A DNA stretch of 64,000 nt from Variovorax paradoxus B4 (GTDB taxonomy: Bacteria; Pseudomonadota; Gammaproteobacteria; Burkholderiales; Burkholderiaceae_C), in assembly GCF_000463015.1 (NCBI RefSeq), contig NC_022247.1, positions 1,302,001-1,366,000 of the forward strand, read 5' to 3'. The first letter of the stretch is position 1. Each line of letters opens with the position of its first letter. The position numbers were made by a program, and so were the translations under genes. The notes beneath the pieces were generated by a model. It saw only the letters and a program-made list of their open reading frames with translations. It was not told the DNA's origin and searched no databases. This document shows positions 40,334-51,252 of the stretch, piece by piece.

Positions 40334-41076
40334 AAACAAGCCTTTTTTCGTCCTTCGCTATTAATAACATAGCGAAACATGCCCGCTGGGTGGGTGCTGC
40401 AGCCGCTTTTTCGCTCATTGCAGGATGTGCAACCGGGCCCCACGCCAATCCGGCCGATCCCTTCGAGCCCTTGAATCGAGGGGTCACCCGCTTCAACGAC
40501 ACGGTCGACGAGGCGGTGCTCGTGCCCGTGGCCAAGGCCTACGTGCGCGTGCTGCCCTCCATGGTGCGCACCGGCGTGAGCAATTTCTTCGGCAACCTGG
40601 GCGATGTCTGGAGCTTTGCCAACAGCGTGGCCCAACTCAAGCTGCAGAACAGCGCCGAGACCTTCATGCGGGTCAACGTCAACACCTTCTTCGGGCTCGG
40701 CGGCCTTCTCGACATTGCCACCGAAGCCGGCATCGACCGCCACGAGGAAGACTTTGGCCAGACGCTCGGCCGCTGGGGCGTGGGCGCCGGCCCGTACGTG
40801 GTGCTGCCGGTGTTCGGCCCCTCGACCCTGCGCGACACGGCCGCATTGCCTGTGGACCGCGCCGGCAGCGTGCTCGGCAACATGAACGACGTGGCCTGGC
40901 GCAACTCGCTGGCTTTCCTGGAGGCCGTCGATACGCGGGCAAAGTACCTGCGCGCGGGCCGCCTGCTCGATGACGCGGCGCTCGACAAATACACCTTCAC
41001 GCGCGACGCTTACCTGCAGCACCGCCGCAACGACGTCTACGACGGCAACCCGCCCGACGACGAAGGCGGGAAATAG
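40330..41076 (+). CDS. mlaA: Outer-membrane lipoprotein MlaA (VacJ)
   Basis: A 248-residue lipoprotein that extracts misplaced phospholipids from the outer-membrane surface. The lipobox LIAGC places the lipidated Cys at residue 33; the mature start contains ADPFEPLNRGVTRFND, the family signature. Later segments GVSNFFGNLGDVWSFAN and GAGPYVVLPVFGPSTLRD fit. The gene starts inside the mlaD stop. Codons 9-16 are written by a perfect palindrome (40354-40376), so part of the signal peptide seems to derive from a small repeat. In many enterics mlaA is unlinked; here it is within the operon. Confidence 0.95.
   Translation: MKTSLFSSFAINNIAKHARWVGAAAAFSLIAGCATGPHANPADPFEPLNRGVTRFNDTVDEAVLVPVAKAYVRVLPSMVRTGVSNFFGNLGDVWSFANSVAQLKLQNSAETFMRVNVNTFFGLGGLLDIATEAGIDRHEEDFGQTLGRWGVGAGPYVVLPVFGPSTLRDTAALPVDRAGSVLGNMNDVAWRNSLAFLEAVDTRAKYLRAGRLLDDAALDKYTFTRDAYLQHRRNDVYDGNPPDDEGGK
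40354..40376. repeat. GCTAT-N7-ATAGC palindrome, copy B, inside mlaA
   Basis: TTCGCTAT (40354-40361) and ATAGCGAA (40369-40376) are perfect 8-base inverted arms round a seven-base loop. It lies wholly inside the mlaA signal-peptide coding region. Core arms and loop length match copies A and C. Confidence 0.6.
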
Positions 41077-41087
41077 AAGCACAAAAG

Positions 41088-41190
41088 GCGCGGAAAAGAG
41101 GCTTTTCGGAGCCAGACGGGCGGCTTTGCCGCTTGCATCCGGTTTCAAGGCTTCACCTGCGCTTCAGGAACCCGGTCGGCCGGGTGCCTG
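41088..41190 (+). promoter_or_regulatory. Three intercistronic hairpins between mlaA and mlaC
   Basis: In the 185-base gap, the widest in the mla set: GAAAAG-agg-CTTTTC (41093-41107, with an outer GGC/GCC pair), GCGGC-ttt-GCCGC (41120-41132), and CAGG-a-ACCCGG-tcgg-CCGGGT-g-CCTG (41165-41190). None is followed by a T-run, so RNA processing, mRNA stabilisation or a separate leader for mlaC are likelier than termination. Confidence 0.4.
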
Positions 41191-41261
41191 TCGAACACGT
41201 TCTTTCCAGCAGGCGCAGCTTCAATTTGCGCCTCGCGGACTTTCAACTTGAGGGGATTGCC

Positions 41262-41930
41262 ATGAACAACAAGATATTGCAACGACGCGGCTTTGGCCGC
41301 CTGGTATTGGCCGGCGCCTTGCTTTTCGGTGCCGCCACGGCTTTCGTGCGCCCGGCCCATGCCGCCGATGAAGCGCCTGACGCGCTGGTGAAGCGCTTGT
41401 CGACCGATGTGCTTGAAACCATCAAGGCCGACACCTCCATCAAGGCGGGCGACGTCAACAAGATCATGGTGCTGGTCGACAGCAAGATCATGCCCAACGT
41501 CAACTTCCAGCGCATGACGGCTTCCGCCGTCGGCCCGGCATGGCGCCAGGCCACGCCCGAGCAGCAAAAGAAGCTGCAGGAAGAATTCAAGACCCTGTTG
41601 GTGCGCACCTACGCCGGCGCGCTCGACCAGGTGAGCGACCAGACGGTCACGGTGCGTCCGTTCCGCGGGTCGCCCGAAGACACCGAAGTGCTGATTCGCA
41701 CCGAGGTCAAGGGCCGCGGCGATCCGGTGCAGCTCGACTACCGCCTCGAGAAAACGCCCGGCCAGGGCGGCGGCTGGAAGGTCTACAACTTCAATGTGCT
41801 GGGCGTCTGGCTGGTCGACACCTACCGCACCCAGTTTTCGCAGGAAATCAACGCCCGCGGCATCGACGGCCTGATTGCAGCGCTGGCCGCGCGCAACAAG
41901 GGCAACAACGGCAACAACGGCAAGAGCTGA
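41262..41930 (+). CDS. mlaC: Periplasmic phospholipid-binding protein MlaC
   Basis: A 222-residue soluble shuttle that carries phospholipid between MlaA and MlaD. A cleavable signal peptide ends RPAHA at about residue 34. The mature protein shows the Tgt2/MlaC family pattern (VDSKIMPNVNFQRMTASAVG, then RTYAGALDQVSDQTVTVRPF). The ATG at 41262 has TTGAGGGGAT upstream. The tail has an Asn/Gly repeat (NKGNNGNNGKS). Ends four bases before mlaB. Confidence 0.94.
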   Translation: MNNKILQRRGFGRLVLAGALLFGAATAFVRPAHAADEAPDALVKRLSTDVLETIKADTSIKAGDVNKIMVLVDSKIMPNVNFQRMTASAVGPAWRQATPEQQKKLQEEFKTLLVRTYAGALDQVSDQTVTVRPFRGSPEDTEVLIRTEVKGRGDPVQLDYRLEKTPGQGGGWKVYNFNVLGVWLVDTYRTQFSQEINARGIDGLIAALAARNKGNNGNNGKS

Positions 41931-41934
41931 CGCC

Positions 41935-42207
41935 ATGCTGGTTCTGCCCTCGAAGCTCACCCACGACGAAGCCCCGGCCTGCATGCGCATGCTGCAGCAG
42001 GGGCTGACGGGGCAAGCCGACACGTCCACGGTGGTGGACGCCAGCGCGCTGGCGCAATTCGATTCCTCGGCATTGGCGGTGCTCCTGGAGTGCCGCCGCG
42101 AATCCAGCGCGCTCGGCCGGGGCTTTGCGGTCAAGGGGCTGTCGCCGCGGCTGCGCGAACTGGCCGCCCTCTACGGAATCGCAGGGCTCCTGCCGGCAGC
42201 GCCCTGA
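41935..42207 (+). CDS. mlaB: STAS-domain protein MlaB
   Basis: A 90-residue STAS-domain protein that binds MlaF and is needed for activity of the MlaFEDB complex. The fold shows the STAS pattern: VVDASALAQFDSSALAVLLE, with the Asp-Ser-Ser segment typical of the family, then GFAVKGLSPRLRELAALYGI. It is four bases after mlaC. The short length is normal. Confidence 0.9.
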   Translation: MLVLPSKLTHDEAPACMRMLQQGLTGQADTSTVVDASALAQFDSSALAVLLECRRESSALGRGFAVKGLSPRLRELAALYGIAGLLPAAP

Positions 42208-42294
42208 TTGCCCGGCGGCCGGCAGCGGCCGCGTCAGGGCATCCGGCCGTTGCCAAGCGGCTTGCGGGGCGGGCCCGTAAAATCGCCGGCTCCC

Positions 42295-43242
42295 ATGCCC
42301 GCGATCTCATTCCAATCGGTCTCCAAGACCTACCCTCCCTCCAGACAACAGCGGGCCCAAGGCAAGCAGGGGCTGCGCGCCGTCGACGAGGTCAGCTTCC
42401 AGATCGAGCCGGGCGAGTTCTTCGGCCTGCTCGGGCCCAATGGCGCGGGCAAGACCACGCTCATCAGCATGCTTGCCGGCCTGTCCCGCCCCACGGCCGG
42501 CGCCATCAGCGTCCATGGCTTCGACGTGCAGCGCGACTACGCCGAAGCCCGGCGCCAGCTCGGCATCGTGCCGCAGGAGCTGGTGTTCGACCCCTTCTTC
42601 AACGTGCGGGAATCACTGCGCATCCAGTCGGGCTACTTCGGCATCAAGAACAACGACGCCTGGATCGACGAGCTGCTGCAAAGCCTGGGCCTGGCCGACA
42701 AGGCCACGGCCAACATGCGACAGCTCTCCGGCGGCATGAAGCGCCGGGTGCTGGTGGCGCAGGCGCTGGTGCACAAGCCGCCCGTGATCGTGCTCGACGA
42801 GCCCACCGCCGGGGTCGACGTCGAATTGCGCCAGACGCTCTGGCAGTTCGTCGCCAGGCTCAACAAGCAGGGCAGCACCGTGCTGCTCACCACCCACTAC
42901 CTCGAAGAGGCCGAGGCGCTGTGCAGCCGCATCGCCATGCTCAAGCAGGGCCGGGTGATTGCGCTCGATCGAACCAGCGAGCTGCTGAAGTCGGCCGCCA
43001 GCAACGTGCTGCGCTTCAAGACCGACGCCATGCTGCCCTGGGCCATTGCCCAGCACGCGCGCATCACCGGGCGCATCGTGCAATTGCCGGCGCAGAACGC
43101 CCATGAAGTCGAACAATTGCTGGCCGCGATCCGCGAAGCCGGCGTCGCGGTGGAAGACGTGGAAATGCGCAAGGCCGACCTGGAAGACGTGTTCATCGAC
43201 CTGATGGCGGGCGAGCAGACACCGCTGGAGGTTGCAAGATGA
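42295..43242 (+). CDS. ABC-2 type transporter, ATP-binding protein
   Basis: A 315-residue ATPase. Walker A LGPNGAGKTTLISML, signature QLSGGMKRRVLVAQALVHKP, and Walker B IVLDEPTAGVDVELRQTLW. The C-terminal third (about 230-315) is the extra domain of YadG-type exporter ATPases. Paired with the following ABC-2 permease. The ATG at 42295 gives MPAISFQSVSKTYPPS. This pair commonly follows mla genes in Burkholderiales. Its cargo is unknown; an envelope lipid or polysaccharide is plausible. Confidence 0.9.
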   Translation: MPAISFQSVSKTYPPSRQQRAQGKQGLRAVDEVSFQIEPGEFFGLLGPNGAGKTTLISMLAGLSRPTAGAISVHGFDVQRDYAEARRQLGIVPQELVFDPFFNVRESLRIQSGYFGIKNNDAWIDELLQSLGLADKATANMRQLSGGMKRRVLVAQALVHKPPVIVLDEPTAGVDVELRQTLWQFVARLNKQGSTVLLTTHYLEEAEALCSRIAMLKQGRVIALDRTSELLKSAASNVLRFKTDAMLPWAIAQHARITGRIVQLPAQNAHEVEQLLAAIREAGVAVEDVEMRKADLEDVFIDLMAGEQTPLEVAR

Positions 43243-43267
43243 GCGCCGCGCCGAGCAAGGGGGCCCT

Positions 43268-44032
43268 ATGATGGCTGTTACAGGGTGGCGCGCACTGCTC
43301 TACAAGGAGACGCTGCGCTTCTGGAAGGTCGGTTTCCAGACGGTCGGCGCGCCGGTGCTCACCGCGCTGCTCTATCTGATGGTGTTCGGCCATGTGCTCG
43401 AAGACCACGTGAAGGTCTATGGCTCGGTCGGCTACACGGCCTTCCTGGTACCGGGGCTGGTGATGATGAGCGTGCTGCAGAACGCCTTCGCCAACAGCTC
43501 GTCCTCGATCATCCAGAGCAAGATCATGGGCAGCCTGGTGTTCGTGCTGCTCACGCCGCTGTCGCATTGGGGCTGGTTCTTCGCCTACGTGGGCTCGTCG
43601 GTGATCCGCGGGCTGGCCGTGGGGCTCGGCGTGTTCGTGGTCACGATGTTCTTCGCCATGCCTAGCTTCGTTGCGCCGATCTGGATCCTTGTTTTTGCGC
43701 TGCTGGGCTCCGCCATGCTCGGCACGCTGGGGCTCATTGCCGGGCTCTGGGCCGAGAAGTTCGACCAGATGGCGGTGTTCCAGAACTTCCTGATCATGCC
43801 CATGACCTTTCTCTCGGGCGTGTTCTATTCGATCGGTTCGCTGCCGCCGTTCTGGCAGGGCGTGAGCCACCTGAACCCGTTCTTCTACATGATCGACGGC
43901 TTCCGCTACGGCTTCTTCGGCGTGAGCGACGCCTCGCCCTGGCTCAGCCTGGGCATCGTCGGCGCGGCCTGGCTGATCGTGAGCGCCATCGCCGTCCATT
44001 TGCTGCGTATCGGCTACAAAATCCGCGGTTGA
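43268..44032 (+). CDS. ABC-2 type transporter, permease
   Basis: A 254-residue six-span membrane protein of the ABC-2 family (YadH-like). VGFQTVGAPVLTALLYLMVF starts the first span and FLSGVFYSIGSLPPFWQGV and LNPFFYMIDGFRYGFFGV are family hallmarks near the end. Two adjacent ATGs (43268, 43271) follow AAGGGGG; the first has better spacing. It is 25 bases after its ATPase and 19 before ibaG. Confidence 0.9.
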   Translation: MMAVTGWRALLYKETLRFWKVGFQTVGAPVLTALLYLMVFGHVLEDHVKVYGSVGYTAFLVPGLVMMSVLQNAFANSSSSIIQSKIMGSLVFVLLTPLSHWGWFFAYVGSSVIRGLAVGLGVFVVTMFFAMPSFVAPIWILVFALLGSAMLGTLGLIAGLWAEKFDQMAVFQNFLIMPMTFLSGVFYSIGSLPPFWQGVSHLNPFFYMIDGFRYGFFGVSDASPWLSLGIVGAAWLIVSAIAVHLLRIGYKIRG

Positions 44033-44051
44033 CCGCTTTTCCCAGACCCCC

Positions 44052-44294
44052 ATGACCGCCGAACAACTCCAGGCCTTGATCCAGTCCCACCTCCCCTGCG
44101 AGCACATCACGCTCGAAGGCGACGGCCGGCATTGGTACGCCACCATCGTCTCGGCCGAATTCGAGGGCAAGCGCGCCATTCAGCGCCATCAGCGGGTCTA
44201 TGCCACCCTCGGTGCGAAAATGCATACGGACGAGGTGCATGCGCTCTCGATGAAGACCTACACGCCGGCCGAATGGGCGGCACTCGACAAGTAA
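44052..44294 (+). CDS. ibaG: BolA-family protein IbaG
   Basis: An 80-residue BolA-like protein. Family core: HITLEGDGRHWYATIVSAEF with the conserved RHQRVYATLG segment and the His of KMHTDEVHALSMKTYTPAEW. These proteins pair with monothiol glutaredoxins on an iron-sulfur cluster; IbaG is the one usually found just before murA, as here. GC-rich, intact, 42 bases upstream of murA. Confidence 0.9.
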   Translation: MTAEQLQALIQSHLPCEHITLEGDGRHWYATIVSAEFEGKRAIQRHQRVYATLGAKMHTDEVHALSMKTYTPAEWAALDK

Positions 44295-44336
44295 GTAACT
44301 GGCGGCCGAAGCAGCCCTAATTTCGCTGGATTCCTG

Positions 44337-45622
<1,286 letters not shown>

Positions 45623-45626
<4 letters not shown>

Positions 45627-46264
45627 TCACCCTGGCGCTCTCGAAGGGCCGCATCTTCGAAGAGACGATGCCGCTGCTGGCCGCCGCCGGCATCGAGGTC
45701 ACCGAAGACCCCGAAAAATCGCGCAAGCTGATCCTGGCCACCACCCGGCCCGACGTGCGCGTGGTGCTGGTGCGCGCCTCCGACGTGCCCACCTACGTGC
45801 AGTACGGCGGTGCCGACCTCGGCGTGACCGGCCTGGACGTGCTGCTGGAAAACGGCAACCAGGGCATGTACCAGCCGCTGGACCTGCGCATCGCGGCCTG
45901 CCGCCTCAGCGTGGCGGTGCGCGCCGACTACGACTACGCGTCGGCCGTGAAGCAGGGCTCGCGCCTGCGGGTCGCCACCAAGTACGTGGGCCTCGCACGC
46001 GACTTCTTCGCCACCAAGGGCGTGCACGTCGACCTGATCAAGCTCTACGGCAGCATGGAGCTCGCACCGCTCACCGGCCTGGCCGACGCCATCGTCGACC
46101 TGGTCTCGACCGGCAGCACGCTCAAGGCCAACCACCTGGTCGAGGTCGAGCGCATCATGGACATCAGCGCGCGCCTCGTGGTCAACCAGGCCGCGCTCAA
46201 GCTCAAGCGCGAGCCGATCCGCCGCATCATCGACGCCTTCGCGTCGGCCATTCCTTCCGCCTGA
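45623..46264 (+). CDS. hisG: ATP phosphoribosyltransferase, short form
   Basis: A 213-residue enzyme for the first step of histidine synthesis. It has the catalytic core ([38 protein letters not shown]) but lacks the C-terminal allosteric domain. Short HisG forms need the HisZ regulatory subunit, which is not in this window. The ATG at 45623 overlaps the murA stop; the longer frame running through murA is not coding. Confidence 0.96.
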
Positions 46265-46283
46265 CTTCCGTCCGAACCCTCCC

Positions 46284-47654
46284 ATGACTCCGAAAGCAGC
46301 CCCCGTCCGCCTCTCCACGGCTTCAGCCGGCTTCGACGCTGAATTCAAGGCGCGGCTGCATTGGTCCGCGGATGCCGATGCGGCCATCGAGAAGGTGGTG
46401 GCCGACATCCTGGCCGATGTGCACAAGCGCGGGGACGAGGCGGTGCTGGAGTACACGCGCCGTTTCGATGGCCTCGGCGCCGCGGCCGTGCCGGAACTCG
46501 AACTGACGCAGGCCGATTTCAAGGAGGCCTTCGACTCGCTGCCTGCCGCGCAGCGCGATGCGCTGCAGGCCGCGGCCGACCGCGTGCGCAGCTACCACGA
46601 GGCGCAAAAGAAGGCCAGCGGCGAGAGCTGGAGCTACCGTGATGGGGACGGCACGCTGCTGGGCCAGAAGGTCACGCCGCTCGACCGCGTGGGCATCTAC
46701 GTGCCCGGCGGCAAGGCCGCCTATCCGTCCAGCCTGTTGATGAATGCGATTCCCGCCCACGTCGCGGGCGTCGGCGAAATCATCATGGTGGTTCCCACGC
46801 CCGTGAAGGGCAGCGTGGCCACGGGCGGCTCGGGCGGGCAGTCGTCCACCAGGGGCGAGCGCAATGTGCTGGTGCTCGCCGCCGCCTACGTGGCCGGCGT
46901 CACCCGCGCCTTCACCATCGGCGGCGCGCAGGCCGTGGCCGCGCTGGCCTACGGTACGGCCACCATCCCGGCGGTCGACAAGATCACCGGCCCCGGCAAC
47001 GCCTATGTGGCCGCCGCCAAGCGCCGCGTGTTCGGCACCGTGGGCATCGACATGATCGCGGGCCCGAGCGAAATCCTCGTGCTGGCCGACGGCACCACGC
47101 CGCCCGACTGGGTGGCGATGGACCTGTTCAGCCAGGCCGAGCACGACGAGCTCGCGCAAAGCATCCTGCTGTGCCCCGACGCCGCATACATCGACCGCGT
47201 GCAGGCCGAAATCGACCGCCTGCTGCCCGGCATGCCGCGCGCCGGGATCATCGCGGCTTCGCTCAACGGCCGTGGCGCGCTCATCCATACGAAGAGCATG
47301 GAAGAGGCCTGCGAGATCAGCAACCGCATCGCCCCGGAGCACCTGGAAGTCAGCAGCAACGACCCGCAGCGCTGGGAGCCGCTGCTGCGGCACGCGGGCG
47401 CGATCTTCCTGGGCGCCTTCACCAGCGAGAGCCTGGGCGACTACTGCGCCGGCCCGAACCACGTCCTGCCCACGAGCGGCACGGCGCGCTTCTCGAGCCC
47501 GCTGGGCGTCTATGACTTCCAGAAGCGTTCCAGCCTCATCGAAGTGAGCGAAGCCGGCGCGCAGGTGCTCGGCCCCATCGCGATGACTCTGGCCGAGGGC
47601 GAAGGCCTGCAGGCGCACGCCGAAGCGGCGCGCATGCGCCTGCGCAGGATCTGA
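46284..47654 (+). CDS. hisD: Histidinol dehydrogenase
   Basis: A 456-residue zinc enzyme catalysing the last two oxidations to histidine. Family signature [20 protein letters not shown] then [19 protein letters not shown]; catalytic Glu-His in [12 protein letters not shown]; zinc-ligand His in [15 protein letters not shown] Gly/Ser-rich loop ([19 protein letters not shown]) at about residue 175-193 looks like an insertion relative to compact family members. Followed by a small exported protein, not directly by hisC. Confidence 0.96.
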   Translation: MTPKAAPVRLSTASAGFDAEFKARLHWSADADAAIEKVVADILADVHKRGDEAVLEYTRRFDGLGAAAVPELELTQADFKEAFDSLPAAQRDALQAAADRVRSYHEAQKKASGESWSYRDGDGTLLGQKVTPLDRVGIYVPGGKAAYPSSLLMNAIPAHVAGVGEIIMVVPTPVKGSVATGGSGGQSSTRGERNVLVLAAAYVAGVTRAFTIGGAQAVAALAYGTATIPAVDKITGPGNAYVAAAKRRVFGTVGIDMIAGPSEILVLADGTTPPDWVAMDLFSQAEHDELAQSILLCPDAAYIDRVQAEIDRLLPGMPRAGIIAASLNGRGALIHTKSMEEACEISNRIAPEHLEVSSNDPQRWEPLLRHAGAIFLGAFTSESLGDYCAGPNHVLPTSGTARFSSPLGVYDFQKRSSLIEVSEAGAQVLGPIAMTLAEGEGLQAHAEAARMRLRRI

Positions 47655-47686
47655 AGCCCGCCCACCGCCGGCAGGAGCAAGGCAAG

Positions 47687-48058
47687 ATGGCTCGACGCCG
47701 TTCTTTTCATCGTTCGCGCGCGGCGGTGTGGCTGCTTGCGCTCGCGGCTGCGGGCACGGCGCACGCCATGAGCATCCGCGAACTGCGCACGCTGGAAGCC
47801 AGCGAGAAGGATGGCAAGGCCTACGCGAGCTACTACCTCGTCGGCGTGCTCGAAGGCCTGCGCGAAGGCGTGGAGGCCTCGCAGCGCAACGGCCAGAAGC
47901 CGGTCTTCTGCGTCGAGGGCCGCCGCCTCGAGCCTTCGATGGCACGTTCCCTCTATCAAACAGAGCTGACCCGCAACGCCGGCAGCTACGAAGCCGACAT
48001 GCCCGTTCAACTGGTCATGTCCGGCGCCCTCCGAAACAGCTACCGCTGCACCCGATGA
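47687..48058 (+). CDS. Small exported protein with two Cys (Rap1a/Tai-like), unknown function
   Basis: A 123-residue protein. A Sec signal peptide with a basic start (MARRRSFHRSRAAVW) ends THA near residue 27. The mature part is about 95 residues with an YYLVGVLEGLREGVE helix and two Cys, C75 and C121, which could form a disulfide. The pattern of a helix with YxxGxxxG and spaced Cys recalls the Rap1a/Tai family of small periplasmic proteins, some of which are type VI secretion immunity proteins. No effector gene is nearby. It lies 32 bases after hisD and overlaps hisC by ATGA, so it is part of the his operon transcript. Confidence 0.65.
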   Translation: MARRRSFHRSRAAVWLLALAAAGTAHAMSIRELRTLEASEKDGKAYASYYLVGVLEGLREGVEASQRNGQKPVFCVEGRRLEPSMARSLYQTELTRNAGSYEADMPVQLVMSGALRNSYRCTR

Positions 48059-49146
48059 CATCTTCTTCCCCTGCCGCCCGCCCGATCGACCGCATCCGCA
48101 GCGACGTGCAGTCCATGCATGCCTATGCGGTGCAGGACGCACGCGGTTTCGTCAAGCTCGACGCCATGGAGAACCCCTTCGGCCTGCCGCCCGCATTGCA
48201 GGCCGAGCTCGGCGCGCGGCTCGGCGCGCTGGCGCTCAACCGCTATCCGGGCGAACGCGGCGGCGATCTGCAGCGCGCGCTGGCCACGCATGCGCACATG
48301 CCCGAAGGCTTTGCGCTGATGCTGGGCAACGGCTCCGACGAGCTGATCTCGCTGCTCGCCATTGCCTGCGACGTGCCCGGCGCCACGGTGCTCGCGCCCG
48401 TGCCCGGTTTCGTGATGTACGCCATGAGCGCGAAACTGCAGGGCCTGCGCTTCGTTGGCGTGCCGCTCACGGCCGATTTCGAACTCGACGAGGCGGCGAT
48501 GCTTTCGGCCATCGCACGCGAGAAGCCGGCCATCGTGTACCTGGCGTATCCGAACAACCCCACCGCCAATCTCTGGGACGATGCCGCCATCGAGAGGATC
48601 GTGCAGGCCCAGGGCGAGCAGGGCGGCTTGGTGGTGATCGACGAGGCCTACCAGCCTTTTGCGGCCCGGAGCTACGTCGACCGCATCGCACGGCATGGCC
48701 ATGTGCTCCTGATGCGCACGCTCAGCAAGTTCGGCCTGGCCGGCATCCGACTCGGCTACCTCATGGGTCCGGCCGCGCTGATCGCCCAGATCGACAAGGT
48801 GCGCCCGCCCTACAACATCAGCGTGCTCAATTGCGAATGCGCACTGTTCGCGCTCGAGCACGCCGAGGTGTTCGAGGCCCAGGCGCGGCAGATCCGCGAC
48901 GAGCGCCATCGCCTCATGATGGGATTGGGCCGCCTGCCGGGCGTGAAGGCCTGGCCGAGCGACGCCAACATGATCCTGGTGCGCGTGCCCGATGCCGCCA
49001 AGGCCTTCGAGGGCATGAAAGCGCGCGGGATTCTTGTGAAGAACGTTTCTAAAATGCACGAACTGCTCGCAAACTGCCTGCGCCTCACCGTCGGAACGGC
49101 CGACGAGAATGCGCGGATGCTCGCGGCACTCGAAGCCTCACTATGA
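48055..49146 (+). CDS. hisC: Histidinol-phosphate aminotransferase
   Basis: A 363-residue class I/II PLP aminotransferase. Substrate and cofactor motifs: [40 protein letters not shown] and the PLP lysine in [18 protein letters not shown]. The ATG at 48055 overlaps the preceding small gene by four bases; a longer frame reaching into that gene is not coding. Overlaps hisB (ATGA). Confidence 0.96.
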   Translation: MTSSSPAARPIDRIRSDVQSMHAYAVQDARGFVKLDAMENPFGLPPALQAELGARLGALALNRYPGERGGDLQRALATHAHMPEGFALMLGNGSDELISLLAIACDVPGATVLAPVPGFVMYAMSAKLQGLRFVGVPLTADFELDEAAMLSAIAREKPAIVYLAYPNNPTANLWDDAAIERIVQAQGEQGGLVVIDEAYQPFAARSYVDRIARHGHVLLMRTLSKFGLAGIRLGYLMGPAALIAQIDKVRPPYNISVLNCECALFALEHAEVFEAQARQIRDERHRLMMGLGRLPGVKAWPSDANMILVRVPDAAKAFEGMKARGILVKNVSKMHELLANCLRLTVGTADENARMLAALEASL

Positions 49147-49751
49147 CCACCCCCCAGACCGCCGATCGCACCGCATCGGTCACCCGCAACACCGCCGAGA
49201 CGAAGATCACCGTCAGCGTCAACCTGGACGGCACGGGCAAGGCCAGGCTCTCCACCGGCATCGGCTTTTTCGACCACATGCTCGACCAGATTGCCCGCCA
49301 CGGCCTGATCGACCTCGAGATCGACTGCCAGGGCGACCTGCACATCGACGGCCACCACACGGTCGAGGACGTGGGCATCACCCTGGGCCAAGCGGTGGCC
49401 AAGGCCGTGGGCGACAAGAAGGGCATCCGCCGCTACGGGCACGCCTACGTGCCGCTCGACGAGGCGCTCAGCCGCGTCGTCATCGACTTCTCGGGCCGCC
49501 CCGGCCTGGTGATGCACGTGCCGTTCACGAGCGGCATGATCGGCACCTTCGACAGCCAGCTCACCTACGAGTTCTTCCAGGGCTTCGCCAATCACGCCTT
49601 CGTCACGCTGCACATCGACAACCTCAAGGGCGTGAACGCGCACCACCAGTGCGAAACCGTGTTCAAGGCCTTTGCGCGCGCGATGCGCGGCGCGCTCGAA
49701 CTCGACCCACGCTCCGTGGGCGTCATTCCATCGACCAAGGGTTCGCTCTGA
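49143..49751 (+). CDS. hisB: Imidazoleglycerol-phosphate dehydratase
   Basis: A 202-residue monofunctional dehydratase, without the histidinol-phosphatase domain found in enteric HisB. Metal-binding His/Glu clusters are in [30 protein letters not shown] and [20 protein letters not shown]. It overlaps hisC by four bases. The separate histidinol phosphatase is not in this window. Confidence 0.97.
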   Translation: MTTPQTADRTASVTRNTAETKITVSVNLDGTGKARLSTGIGFFDHMLDQIARHGLIDLEIDCQGDLHIDGHHTVEDVGITLGQAVAKAVGDKKGIRRYGHAYVPLDEALSRVVIDFSGRPGLVMHVPFTSGMIGTFDSQLTYEFFQGFANHAFVTLHIDNLKGVNAHHQCETVFKAFARAMRGALELDPRSVGVIPSTKGSL

Positions 49752-49767
49752 ACGTCCTCGCCGCCAA

Positions 49768-49784
49768 GCTATGAAATCTGTAGC
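49768..49784. repeat. GCTAT-N7-GTAGC palindrome, copy C, overlapping the hisH start
   Basis: GCTAT (49768-49772) and GTAGC (49780-49784) round a seven-base loop. The hisH ATG (49771-49773) begins inside the left arm, so the element supplies the start codon and the first residues KSVA. Confidence 0.5.
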
Positions 49785-50427
49785 AAATACCGTCGCCGTG
49801 GTCGACTACGGCATGGGCAACCTGCGCTCCGTCTCGCAGGCCGTGCAGCACGCGGCCGACCAGGTGGGCGTGCAGGTCTTCGTCACGTCCGACCCCGAGG
49901 TGGTGCGCAAGGCCACGCGCGTGGTGCTGCCGGGGCAGGGCGCCATGCCCGACTGCATGCGCGAACTGCGCGATTCCGGCCTGCAGGAGTCGGTGCTCGA
50001 AGCCGCGGCGAGCAAGCCGCTCTTCGGCGTGTGCGTGGGCATGCAGATGCTGCTGTCGCGCAGCGACGAGGGCCCGACCGACGGGCTCGGCCTGATTCCG
50101 GGCGAAGTCGTCAAGTTCGACCTGGCAGGCCGCCTGCAGCCTGACGGCAGCCGCTTCAAGGTGCCGCAGATGGGCTGGAACCAGGTACGCCAGGCCCAGC
50201 CGCACCCCGTGTGGGCGGGCGTGCCGGACATGAGCTACTTCTATTTCGTGCACAGTTTCTATGCGCGGCCGGCCGACATCCGGCACAGTGTGGGCGAGGC
50301 CGATTACGGGGCATGCTTTACCGCCGCCGTCGCACGCGATAACATTTTTGCCACCCAGTTCCACCCGGAGAAGAGTGCGGACCATGGGTTGCAGCTCTAC
50401 CGAAATTTCCTCCACTGGAATCCCTGA
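49771..50427 (+). CDS. hisH: Imidazole glycerol phosphate synthase, glutaminase subunit HisH
   Basis: A 218-residue class I amidotransferase that supplies ammonia to HisF. The nucleophile Cys is in [13 protein letters not shown] and the catalytic His in [14 protein letters not shown]. The family core begins [15 protein letters not shown]; here it is preceded by MKSVANT, an extension encoded by the palindrome at 49768-49784. It starts 19 bases after hisB. Confidence 0.96.
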   Translation: MKSVANTVAVVDYGMGNLRSVSQAVQHAADQVGVQVFVTSDPEVVRKATRVVLPGQGAMPDCMRELRDSGLQESVLEAAASKPLFGVCVGMQMLLSRSDEGPTDGLGLIPGEVVKFDLAGRLQPDGSRFKVPQMGWNQVRQAQPHPVWAGVPDMSYFYFVHSFYARPADIRHSVGEADYGACFTAAVARDNIFATQFHPEKSADHGLQLYRNFLHWNP

Positions 50428-50491
50428 CCTTATATTTCCGACCGGGCCGAACCTTCCTCAGCCCGGATTCCGCACACTCGCGCCCACTTCC

Positions 50492-51235
50492 ATGCTCCTC
50501 ATTCCCGCCATTGATCTCAAAGACGGCCACTGCGTTCGCCTCAAACAGGGCGACATGGACCAGTCCACCATCTTCAGCGAAGACCCCGCCGCCATGGCCC
50601 GCAAGTGGGTCGAGGCCGGCGCGCGGCGGCTGCACCTGGTCGATCTGAATGGCGCCTTCGCCGGAAAACCGCAGAACCACGCGGCCATCAAGGCGATCCT
50701 GCGCGAGGTGGGCGACGACATTCCGGTGCAGCTCGGCGGCGGCATCCGCGATCTCGACACCATCGAGCGCTACATCGACGACGGCCTGCGCTACGTGATC
50801 ATCGGCACCGCCGCGGTCAAGAACCCCGGCTTCCTGAAGGACGCCTGCGTGGCCTTCGGCGGCCACATCATCGTGGGGCTCGACGCCAGGGACGGCAAGG
50901 TGGCCACCGACGGCTGGAGCAAGCTCACGGGCCACGAGGTGGCCGACCTGGGCAAGAAGTTCGAGGACTACGGCGTCGAATCGATCATCTACACCGACAT
51001 CGGCCGCGACGGCATGCTCTCGGGCATCAACATCGATGCGACGGTGAAGCTCGCGCAGGCATTGACCATTCCGGTGATCGCCTCGGGCGGCCTGTCGAAC
51101 ATGGCCGACATCGACCAGCTCTGCGCGGTCGAGTCCGAAGGCGTCGAAGGCGTGATCTGCGGCCGGGCCATCTATTCGGGCGACCTCGATTTCGCCGCCG
51201 CGCAGGCCCGCGCGGACGAACTCGCCGGCGTCTGA
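50492..51235 (+). CDS. hisA: ProFAR isomerase HisA
   Basis: A 247-residue TIM barrel that isomerises the fourth intermediate of histidine synthesis. Catalytic Asp residues are D8 in [19 protein letters not shown] and the Asp of [13 protein letters not shown]. Phosphate-binding loops QLGGGIRD and ASGGLSNM are present. The start at 50492 is 64 bases after hisH. The his genes stop here; hisF resumes only at 55734. Confidence 0.97.
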   Translation: MLLIPAIDLKDGHCVRLKQGDMDQSTIFSEDPAAMARKWVEAGARRLHLVDLNGAFAGKPQNHAAIKAILREVGDDIPVQLGGGIRDLDTIERYIDDGLRYVIIGTAAVKNPGFLKDACVAFGGHIIVGLDARDGKVATDGWSKLTGHEVADLGKKFEDYGVESIIYTDIGRDGMLSGINIDATVKLAQALTIPVIASGGLSNMADIDQLCAVESEGVEGVICGRAIYSGDLDFAAAQARADELAGV

Positions 51236-51252
51236 GCCGCTGCGCACAGCGC

